Assembly: GCF_022376445.1 (NCBI RefSeq) | Contig: NW_025955118.1 | Location: 1-64,000 of the forward strand | Direction: 5' to 3' | From: Fomitopsis serialis | Taxonomy: Eukaryota; Basidiomycota; Agaricomycetes; Polyporales; Fomitopsidaceae | DNA length: 64,000 nucleotides | Part shown: positions 23,053 through 32,237 of the stretch, piece by piece | How positions within the stretch are numbered: position 1 is the first letter of the stretch | How the letters are laid out: each line of letters begins with the position of its first letter | Made by a program: the position numbers and the translations under genes | Notes under the pieces: generated by a model | What the model was told of the DNA's origin: nothing | Databases searched by the model: none | What the model saw: only the letters and a program-made list of their open reading frames with translations

Positions 23053-24113
23053 ATGGCTACCTACGCTGTTATCGGTGGCTCTCGAGGAATTGGGCTGGAG
23101 ATTGTTCGCCAATTGGTACGTCACGGTGTTGCAACATTTGGATCAATCCATGGCTGACGATGGTTGCAGGCGGCGAATCCGGAGAACACTGTCTTTGCTA
23201 CAGCGCGAAACGTAGAGAAGTCTGTGCACTTGGCCAAAGTCGCAGAGGAGGCTCCCACAAAGAACGTCGTGATCCTCAAAGCGGATGTCGTGGATCACCG
23301 CTCGCTGAATGTCGGTTCGCTGTGCACATTGCAACAGACCAAAGGGTTAACCATAGGCAGGCTGCGGCGGAGCAAATCGCGGAGGCCACAGGCAGCTCTC
23401 TCGATGTTCTGAGTCATAACGCAGCGAAGATGGAGTACGCGAATGGCAATCTGTATCGCGCGCTGACCGAGTAGTACGTCGCTTTCTGTCACGGGTGATG
23501 GGTGCTGACGATCGCACCTAGAAGCGAGAGCATGGACGCTCTGGATGCCGAGTTCATCGAAGCCGTATGTTCCCATAACGGTAGAGCCTACCGGCGGGAT
23601 GCTGACCCGTGCGTATCAGTTCAAAGTCAACACCCTTGGTGCAATTCATTCCGTGGACTCCTTCCTCCCGCTCCTCCGGCAGGGCGCGACGAAGAAGATC
23701 ATAATTATCAGCTCGGGAGGGGGCGAGCGCGACATCGTGTGGAAGACCCGCTTGACTGCGCTCGCTGCGTACGCTGTCACGAAATGTGCGGAGAACATGG
23801 TCATGACTAAGTACGCCGCCGAGCTGGTGGACGAGGGCTTTGTCGTCGCCGCTATCAGCCCCGGGACCGTGGATGTGTTTGGCACTGCCACTTCTCCGAG
23901 TGAGTTTGCCGTGTGGGTTCCGAAACGGATGTCGATGTGCCTCACTCATGCGTCGATCATCTAGCGAGCGCGGAGGAGTCTACTGACCTCAAGCGGGTTG
24001 TGGACACTATGCGGAAGAACGTTCCCAGTTACTCTGGCACGCTACTTTCGCCGGAGCAATCAGTCAGAAAGGTGCTGGAAATTGTAGACTCGCTGGGACC
24101 TTTCACTCTGTGA
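23053..24113 (+). CDS. Short-chain dehydrogenase/reductase (copy 3)
   Basis: Spliced product of about 240 residues with GGSRGIGLEIVRQL, ILKADVVDHRSLN, HNAAKMEYANGN, IISSGGGERDIV and the catalytic YAVTKCAENMVMTKYA, then SPGTVDVFG. It pairs with copy 4 (27257), with which it shares exon plan and wording. At the junction after RALTE the acceptor must be the AG of TAGAAG, three bases downstream of the more obvious CTAG, or a stop codon arises. Its C-terminus (SLGPFTL) is shorter than that of copy 4, probably from a late frame change. Substrate unknown. Confidence 0.85.
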
Positions 24114-25070
24114 GGGGTTGACGTGGGGTTAGTCCTCGTGCTCGGAATATATTGACGGCGGCTCACCTTTGCGGTTATCTTGGTGATGGGCTCTCGCAGC
24201 CGGTTGAAATTCGAGCGGAGTGATTAGTACGACAGTCTCACTCTTACTGCACACGCGGGAGATCGACCTAACAATGCAACTTCTTGTAATCGATGTCACG
24301 AAGGAATCACTCCAGAGCCGCTTGGGGCGCAAGCAGCGTGCGTGCCTCCGGATCAGCCGCACAGTGTCGAACCCAGGGTTAGTCGGCACCAATCCTTTCA
24401 AACGGATGCGGCTCACTGTGTGTGCCAGAAACACCCACTCAGTTCTGGCTCACGGCTACGACCGTGAAACCTATATGCATCATGGCAAACGGTATGTAGA
24501 GCGATGCGCACCACATCGATACACTGATACAAGGTACATCATGGTACACTAGTACAGCGCAATGTGCAGGAACGAAAGGGAAGATATGTGAAAGCACAGA
24601 AAGGCGTATTGGAGGAGGTCGAAGGCATGGTAGTGGACATGGTCAAAGAGAAATGGGGTCTTGGGAACGCGAGAACGGCCGGACCATTTATGCGAACAAA
24701 ACAAGGATCTCGACGTGTAAAGAACATGATAGAGCGCGATACCGAGAGCTAGCTAGAAAACATGGGCACAGGGGGGACAGACGAGCGTATCGAAACGTGC
24801 TGAGTGCGATGCGAATATGAGACCACCGAAATCAAGTTTGAAATGAAGAGCTAGGGGCATCGTAGAGCACGAGAACGAATCGAGCAGCTAAAGAAATAAG
24901 CAAAACAAGACGACGGGAGATACATATATGTCTGTAGCTTCACCACGCGGTCACCAAGGTTTTGATAGTCAGTCTTGATGGACACTGGCAGCGGTGCAAA
25001 GATGTCTGCACATGCGATCTTGTCAGTATGAGTCACTTCAATACTCGTGTCGCACATACCGCCTAAGCAA
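24114..25070. other. Intergenic with a shared 75-bp repeat
   Basis: The left end resembles the 3' flank of SDR copy 4. At 24603-24677 lies a segment repeated at 61140-61213 in the same orientation (starts GCGTATTGGAGGA, ends in GAACGCGA). Each copy lies a few hundred bases 3' of a CENPB-type gene, so it is probably part of that family's duplicated unit. Confidence 0.6.
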
Positions 25071-26280
25071 CTAGGACCCTATGCCTCCCATTCCCATGAA
25101 ATCACCATCCATGAGAGGGTCTTGGAATACGTTATGAACATACGATTCACCGAGCAAAGGTGCGAGGATCGAATCGTTCTGGGGCGACCGATCAACGCTC
25201 TCTACAGCGAGATCATCGCCATATCCGGCAAAGTACGTTGTAGAGGTATCGAAAGACAAGATGGGTGCTTGGAACAGAAATGGCATGGCAGGCGCATCGG
25301 GTGAGCTGTATGGAGGCGACGAGTTCGCTACGACCGGTTCGTGTGACGTCGATTCGGTGGCTTGGAGGAAACTCCTCTCCGCGGGCCTGGATCCTGCACG
25401 CGGCGTATATGCTACGAAATCGCCGATAATCTCGAAGTCCATATCGTCGAATTCACTCTTGCAACGAGGGGGGCGCTGCGGATAGTTCCCATGTTCGTCT
25501 GGCAGCTGGAGCCAAATCCACATGTCGAGGGGGAAGGAACCGAATGCCTTCTCCCTTGCCAGATCAGTCTCCGTGTAGCCGAGGCGCGTAGCCACGCCGT
25601 CGACGATACCAAATCGTTCTTTGAACTGGCGCAGCCACGTTCGTCCGCAGCGGAACTGATATATGCAGCCTTCCCCTCTCATACCCAGTTTTTCTGCCAT
25701 CAGTATGGCCTGCTCCCTGATCATTTTGTCGCTGAGAATGGTGTGATCTTCCCTACATCCCATCAACCAAGGCTTCAAGTGATTCTCGATTAACCAAAAT
25801 TTACGCAGTCTGTGCAAGATATTTAGCGAGGCCGATGGCTCAACAACACGAACAACCGCACCCTTTTCGCGCGAACCGCGAACCGTCTGCATGCTTGGAC
25901 ATGAGCCATTCGTCTCGGTCCTTCAGGATGCGAGTGACCATGGATTTACTGATTCCGAACCGATCCGCAACTCGTTGATGCGTTATGCCAGGATGTGCCA
26001 CATACATCTCGCAGACGGCCTTCTTGTCAGATGCATAGAAAGTCCTCCGGGTGACAGTCGTCGAATCAGATGGTTTATCGCGCATTGCTTCTGCTTCCGT
26101 TTTCTCCGACGAGGAATTGAGGACGTCGACATCCGTATGGTCGTGCGAGATCTTCGAGGCGAAGCCTGGCATTAGAGTCTCCTGCGGGCTGTAGCATGGC
26201 AACACGTCGATAGGGAGAAAAGAGATCGGCCAATTCATGAGACGTACACTATGCGATTGACCATCCATTGGCGCAATCAT
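25071..26280 (-). CDS. CENPB-type HTH DNA-binding protein without transposase domain (copy 1)
   Basis: Two exons joined across a ~48-nt intron (about 25817-25864) encode about 390 residues. The first exon ends with a psq/CENP-B-N helix-turn-helix (FYASDKKAVCEMYVAHPGI, RVADRFGISKSMVTRILK). The second starts with a CENPB/Tc5-type HTH (FWLIENHL, ILSDKMIREQAILMAEKLG, RTWLRQFKERFGIVDG). After that come the family stretch LAREKAFGSFPLD and the acidic FDDMDFE, then a Ser/Pro-rich tail. The DDE nuclease that follows this domain pair in pogo/Tigger transposases is absent. Start chosen at the first ATG of the open frame (26278-26280). It appears intact. Three paralogues lie at 59025-64000. Confidence 0.8.
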
Positions 26281-27256
26281 CCAATCTGTTGCGCAGACGT
26301 CAATGGAGCGCTGCGGCACCCTAAAGACCTGCGAAGGTTATGCGGCGGCGTGCGTATGACATGGCTGGCAGGCGGTAATAATTACGACTTCGACAACAGC
26401 CCAGGTCCGAGCAGGTGCACGCAGTCTTGATGCTGCGCGGACTCAGGCAAACTTACCACTGGCAGTACTTGGCAGAGTCTGAGAGGCTCGGAGGCTGATG
26501 AATTTATGCATCGTGGATGGGACACGATCACGTGCTCTCATATAGCATCTCTGCACGACGCAATGCGCATGCTCGATACCTTCAGAATTTCCTCGCCTCT
26601 TCATGCATATGTACTTCCTTGTTGCAATCAAGATGTTGTGTCTAGGCCCGTTATTACGTGACGCGATGATTCTCCCAGCAAGTGAAGTTAGGGTATAAGT
26701 TTTCCTGATAAGTATAGGAAGTATACGCGACGTAGCATTGATCGATGTACGGTGGCTACCACTTTAGCGGAGAAGAGAACGTAATCGTGGACAGGAGACA
26801 ACAGGCTTAACACAACGTTCAACGGTTGTAGGTGTGAGAAGACCCCAGCGGGTCCGGACTCGGATGTAAGTTACGCGTTGTGCGCGGACTCGGATGTGGC
26901 GCGCTGACCGGCCCCGGCCCGGCGGATCTCGATAGAACGCATCGCTGCGCCCGACGGCTCGCCTCGGGCAGCCCTCTGCAGGCTACCGTGACCATCGCTG
27001 GCCGCCTCGTCGCTATTGTCGCGACTCACTGCTGCCGCATCTCCATATATGTTAATGTTCTCAGGCTGTCAAGGCCCCACATCTGTCCGATGATGCGACA
27101 TAATGACAAGGCTTGCGCTGCGCCTACATCTGCCCACCTCGGCTTCCGAGACGTCGCGCCCCACCGGCACGCCAACTAGTATACAGACTTGAGCGTTCCT
27201 ATAAAAGTGTATGACGTTCTGACCATCGCAGCAACTCTTCGTCCCCCGTCCCAAGA
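26281..27256. other. Intergenic; SDR copy 4 promoter
   Basis: No gene recognised. 26975-27100 is the SDR flank repeat also found inverted at 8787-8890. TATAAAA at 27200-27206 lies 57 bases before the SDR copy 4 start. Confidence 0.55.
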
Positions 27257-28328
27257 ATGCCTACCTACGCTGTTGTTGGTGGTTCCCGCGGAGTCGGCCT
27301 GGAGATCGTTCGCCAGCTGGTATGTGCCGCTATACCTGGTCGACTCTTTACTGAGGAGCTCTGCAGGCGGCGGATCCGCAGAACACCGTCTTCGCTACTG
27401 CGCGGGACACAGAGAGATCAGTGCACTTGGCCAAAGTCGCGAAGGAGGCACCGGCAGAGAACGTCGTGGTCCTCCAAGCGGACGTTGTGGACCATCGCTC
27501 GCTAAAGGTCAGTTCTCATGCATCGTTGCGGCGGCATGAAGTACCAATGGATAGACAGGCTGCGGCGGAGCAAGTCGCGCAGGCTACGGGCGGCTCACTC
27601 GACGTGCTCATCCACAACGCAGCGAAGATGGACTACGCGGGTGGGAATTTGTCTCGTACGCTGACCGAGTAGTACGTCCATTGTTGTGGGCTTTCAATGT
27701 ATCAATGTATGCTGATGATCGGCCTTGCAGCGAGAGCATGGACGCCTTGGACGCGGAATTCATCGAAGCGGTACGTCCCCCCTGCGCACTGCCTCCATTG
27801 CACTCACACACGGCCAGTTCAAAGTCAACACCCTCGGCGCGGTCCACTCCGTCGACGCATTCCTGCCCCTGCTCCGAGCAGGCGTGGCGAAGAAGATCAT
27901 CGTCATCAGCACGGGCGGGGGCGAGCGCGACGTCGTGTGGAAGAGCCGCCTGATCGGGACCGCCGCGTACGGCGTCACGAAGTGCGCGGAGAACATGGTC
28001 ATGACCAAGTACGCCGCGGAGCTCGCGGACGAGGGCTTCGTCGTCGCCGCGATCAGCCCCGGGAACGTCGACGTCTCGCGCACGGCGCCTTCTCCGCGTG
28101 AGCCGCCTTTGGAGTGTCTCGATATCGTCGCTGACTCGAGTGGCTGGCAACGTAGCGAGTGCGGCGGAGCTCGCGGACCTCAAGCGCGTTATGGACCGCG
28201 TCCGGAAGCAGATACCGAACTACCCTGACAAGGCACTCACGCCGGAGCAGTCGGTAAAGAAGGTGCTGGAGATCGTTGACGCACTGGGACCCGAGGACGC
28301 AGCGAGCTTCCGCGCCGTATGGGACTGA
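27257..28328 (+). CDS. Short-chain dehydrogenase/reductase (copy 4)
   Basis: About 250 residues from six exons: GGSRGVGLEIVRQL (cofactor motif with Val for Ile), VLQADVVDHRSLK, LIHNAAKMDYAGGN, VISTGGGERDVV, catalytic YGVTKCAENMVMTKYA and SPGNVDVSR. The last exon runs to EDAASFRAVWD and gives the full-length end that copy 3 lacks. All junctions are in frame and codon use is strongly GC-rich, more than in copy 3, suggesting a functional gene. A TATA box sits 57 bases upstream. Its substrate is unknown. Confidence 0.88.
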
Positions 28329-29700
28329 CGTCTGGCCAGGCCTCGTAGTCTGAACCACACTGAGGATGGCTCACACTTTGACGGGCTCCAGTGACCACTG
28401 CAACCGTCTCCGCACAGGCGGTTGACACTCGTGTAAGTACATTGTATAACATACTTGATCCTACACAGGCGGGAAATGGTCCTGCTACTGCAATCTCCAG
28501 CGTTCCTCTACAGATTGTTCATGTCCAACTCCGGATGTGGTCTGAAAGTACGAGACTCAGCAGGCCCGATCTTCTCGATGTCAGCCCAGGAGCCGCTCCA
28601 CAGCCTGCTGAGGCGTGATCAGCGCGTGCAGCCTCGGAAAAGCCACCCAGTGCTTCTCCGCGAAGACGTTAAACTTCGCAGCGTTCGCTTCCGACGCTGC
28701 AACGCCCAAGCTGGCCGGGCAGCACCGAATTCTCTCACAAGGGCAAGGAGGGACGACGTACGCGGCTCGGTCTGGGTGCTGGAAACGTCCACGAAGCCCG
28801 GGCCCACGGTCACGACGGTGAAGCCCTCGTTCCCGGCGAGCGCAAAGTAATGGACCCGCTGGGGTGGACTTGTCCACGTGGACTCCGCGGAGCTGGACTG
28901 ACCAAACAATGACGCCGATAATGAGCTGATTAGATTCGCACGCGAGTGGCGCCGGCGCGGGCGCCGGTCGTGTACCTTGCGACTAAGGAATGTTTTCTCG
29001 TGCTTGCTCTTCCAGCTTCCAGGTCGAAATGGCCGCCGGGCGGGGGCGGCTGGGCTTGTTCAACCTGTACGTGGCATTGTCACGCAGTTCGGGACGTCAA
29101 ACTATTCATATATTGCGGGAGTTTGATGACCATGTATTCCAAGGCGCTCATGATGAGTACCAGTACCTACTACAGGAGGACAACCGGTTGGAGAGGAGGA
29201 GGTGAGACAAAAATGCATGGGCAAATGTTTGTGGTGTACAACACATAGAGTAGAGTAGTAGCTATGACAAATTATGTATGGAGAACATCAGGTGCGCGAG
29301 AAGTGAGAGTAGTCAATTATCAAAAGGTGGAGGAATGCATCGAGAGGGAGAAGAGGGAATACGGCAGCCTGCACCGGAGCATACACTCAAGTTCGTGTCT
29401 TGTGTACATCGCCGGATTGATGGAGGATGGCAGCGAAAGTGACATGAAAGACGGACTGACATCCTCGGATACGCATACACTAACAAGCTCACCTTCTATT
29501 CCATTGCCGAGCACAATCTCCATGCCCTCCGCTCGAACCATGAGTGCAGGTCCATTCGCCATCACTGTCAGGATGAAGAGAGAGCTGCTAGGTGAGGCGT
29601 CATTGCACTGAAGATACTGAATATCTGTAGAATAGCGAGGCACATGTCAGCACTCGGAAATCGGATTCCCAGAGTATTGATTCGGTGTACCATCAACTCT

Positions 29701-30060
29701 TCAAACAGCAGGGACGTGCACATGCGCCGTGCCCTCCTCCACAAACGCGCCCTTCACCGCCTTCAGCATATCCGCCACCTTCGCCCCCCGCTCAATAGTC
29801 ACCAACAGCCCGTGCTCCTTCACCTGTCCATCCTCCGTCTCGTGGTATGGCCCCGGTAGGCCTTCAGGGTACACCCAGAACACGAGGCTCTTGAGCGTGC
29901 GGTCCTCCGCGTCCAGCCACCTCTCGACGCCGCGGATGTGCTCCTCGACGCCGCGGAAGTTCGAGCCGGGCCCGCTGGCAACCGTGGTGAGCGTGCCTGT
30001 GGCGAGGATGGCGGCGAGAAGCGGGCGTGCATGAGGTCCCAGTTGAGCGTGCCGTGTCAT
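29701..30060 (-). CDS. Unrecognised 119-residue open frame within the TIR element
   Basis: The product is well composed, with a globular-looking stretch (SLVFWVYPEGLPGPYHETED, GLLVTIERGAKVADMLKAVK) and a stop at 29701. I do not recognise a family. The ATG at 30058-30060 is the first in the frame. It may be a captured gene fragment or the remains of an element-encoded protein; chance cannot be excluded. Confidence 0.35.
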   Translation of the reverse strand: MTRHAQLGPHARPLLAAILATGTLTTVASGPGSNFRGVEEHIRGVERWLDAEDRTLKSLVFWVYPEGLPGPYHETEDGQVKEHGLLVTIERGAKVADMLKAVKGAFVEEGTAHVHVPAV

Positions 30061-30739
30061 AGGGCCATGGTCATGTCTCTTGCTCTACTGGGATAGGGGC
30101 CTGCGGCGGTGTTGCAGTGGTTGCAGACATCTGTTCGCGTAGCATTCAGTGTTCGTTGTGCATGAAAATAGTGTATTATATTGCTAATATTAGGCCATCA
30201 CGAGAGTCGCACTCATGTAAGGCTACTCACTGCTCGCGCAGACCTTATTCCTCTGGTACTGAACCAATGGCTCCCACGATGGTCTACGCGATGATCTACA
30301 TCTTCATAGGGCAGTAAAGAGCTCATGTACACCTTTTTTCGTCGACAGTTCGGTATGGGGAGCCTCAGCCTGAGGGCGGTAGCATGGCTAAGCGCTGTCT
30401 GTCCGGATTTGGAGGTGGAACAAACAAGGCCAAAAAAACCGGAAATTTCCCACGACGAATTCAGACCCCCGAAGAGACCTTGCTAGTCGCAAGGTAATTA
30501 TATAGTCTACTGACTGATTGTAAACCGTTATTACTGCCCTATTGTCACTGATCACAATGTTTCTTACTAGTAGTCTGACCAACTGTTTCGTGATATGCAG
30601 CGAAGCGCATTAAGCCGTGTACACATTTTCGCGTCGACGGGTACAAGTAGATACCGTAATGAAGTAGCCTAATGTATTCTAGTGATGTTGGTCCCAAATC
30701 AGCATGCTATGACGTGAGTATGACTCGGATGATCCGCGA

Positions 30740-31300
30740 AATTGCTAACAGTGAGGGCAGGCGGTAGGCTCACGGCGGGCGAGCAGGCGAGGGGGCGGGT
30801 GTGCCGGACAGGGGTGCAGGTGCTGTGCGAGCGGGCAGGTGCATGAGCGAGCGGATGGGCGAGCGTGTGCAGACCGGCAAGTGCATGGGCGAGCACGCAG
30901 ACAGGCAGGGCAGTAATGGGCCATGATGGGCAGCAGCGGATGCTGCTCGTCGTGTGTGGGCACCACAAACGACCATATGGCAGGCTGCCGGTGATGCGCT
31001 CGTGTCCTCGTACGCGTCGAGAGCGGTTGTTGGCGCGACAGACCAGGCTTGTGGGCGTGTTTGCGCATGGCGGGCACATGGCGAGCGCCTGTATGGCGGA
31101 GGCGGATGGACATCCGCCAGCGCGCGCATGACGCGAGGGGTTCATTGACCTCGCCGGTTTGTCACGGTCGCGTGGGCTGGCAGGTGGTCGCGTGGGCTGG
31201 CAGGTGGTCGCGTGGGCTGGCAAGTGGCCGAGTGGATGAGTGGGCGGGTGAGCGGGTGAGCGAAAGCAGGTGGGTGCCCAAGTGCCCGAGCATACGAGTG
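30740..31300. repeat. GC-rich minisatellite
   Basis: Degenerate short repeats built on GAGCGGGCAGGTGC-like words, including three near-perfect copies of GGTCGCGTGGGCTGGCAGGT at about 31166-31222. Open frames here in several phases are by-products of the repeat and have no family features. Confidence 0.6.
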
Positions 31301-32102
31301 AGCGGGGTCGATGTAGATGGCTGTGATTGCTCGGTAAGCCCTTATGTATGTGCTGTGCGAGTGCACGTACCAGCGTGCCTGGCAGACCCTTGTTCATCGC
31401 GGTCCTGCTCGCTGAGTTGGGTCTTGGGCATGCCGTGTCGGTATGCGGCGAGCTGGCCCTCGCCGTACCCGAATGCGTCTGCGCGTGATACTATATCCCA
31501 TCCACAAGCAACCGGCTCTTGCTAGCGGGTCCGCGCGCGGCATGTTGAGGCTCGTTGAGTCGTGAGGCGCATACCTGGTGAGTTTGCGCTGGCGGGCTTG
31601 TGTCGCTTGCGCACGCGCGCATCGGAGTCGTCTTCACCGCGCTCATGCGCATTGGGCATGCGCGCGAGCGGCGCTGGGGCCGTCTCCGTCGCGTTCGTCT
31701 CCGTCCGGTCGTCCTTGGTGGGCATTAATCGCTTGTCAGGGTCAGCTACCGGGTCGAGGTGACAAGCAGGGAACTCACCTGGTTTGTTGACCCTGCTGAC
31801 TACAACCACCTTCCCTCCCTGCACGACCATTCTTTGCGAGCCTCCACCGATGCCCCTGGCACGTTGTTAGAGCTCGTTGCATTTGTGTACGGCGCGGTCC
31901 CGGGTCTTGAGGCTACCTTGCGCCGTAAAAGGCTGTAATCTTATCGCCTTTGTTTGGACTCGTCACGTGCTTCGTGGAGTCCACGGGAGTCCACCGTGGA
32001 CAGTCCACCCCAGCGGACGGCTTGTTCTCGGCGAGCGCAACGGCGTGCTTCGTCGTGTTCCGCGGCCTTTGTTACCGCGTACGCGCTAGTAGAATCCCCA
32101 CT

Positions 32103-32237
32103 ATCGGGCAACCGTACATACTAGCCCCTGGATTGTCGCTGGAACCCGGCGAGACGTTACTCGATCGTACTATTACTAGTAGCCGCCAATGGCTTCGCGA
32201 ATACCACGACTCTAACTTATCGGGATTTCAAAATCCG
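32103..32237 (+). pseudogene. Fragment of the Crinkler-like gene (header exon 2)
   Basis: Matches about 51357-51475 of the intact plus-strand copy, from the end of its first intron (CATACTAGCCCC) through the exon-2 start to TTTCAAAATCCGG. It carries two small insertions (about 14 and 10 bases) and one missing C, so it cannot code. It abuts the SDR relic on the left and the duplicated zinc-finger unit on the right. Confidence 0.75.

Larger units (their letters stand above)
28846..32023. mobile_element. 3.2 kb element with terminal inverted repeats inside the SDR relic
   Basis: Ends carry inverted repeats: CCGCTGGGGTGGACTTGTCC onward at 28856-28886 and its complement at 31987-32016, about 30 bp with few mismatches and an internal GTGGAC/GTCCAC palindrome. 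The element interrupts the SDR relic and is flanked by a 17-bp direct repeat (28829-28845 and 32024-32040, one mismatch: GTTCCCGGCGAGCGCAA). That is longer than the 2-11 bp typical of known eukaryotic TIR transposons, and both copies are SDR coding sequence. No transposase was recognised, so it is non-autonomous or of an unfamiliar type. Inside are one unrecognised open frame, a minisatellite and otherwise plain sequence. Confidence 0.6.
28508..32094 (-). pseudogene. SDR pseudogene split by an inserted element
   Basis: The 3' part lies at 28508-28845: minus-strand NEGFTVVTVGPGFVDVSST, the last exon EANAAKFNVFAEKHW and a proper stop at 28508-28510. The middle part resumes at 32024-32094 and encodes the catalytic region AYAVTKAA. 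There, eight bases found in SDR copy 1 just after this point are missing, which shifts the frame. The 5' half is absent; the relic stops where a Crinkler-like fragment begins (32103). The split coincides with a 17-bp direct repeat and inverted repeats of the inserted element. It resembles copies 1 and 2 more than 3 and 4. Confidence 0.75.

Noticed and set aside
30699..31397. 232-residue minus-strand open frame rich in His/Pro/Ala
   Set aside because: It is a translation of the minisatellite; all phases give similar low-complexity products.
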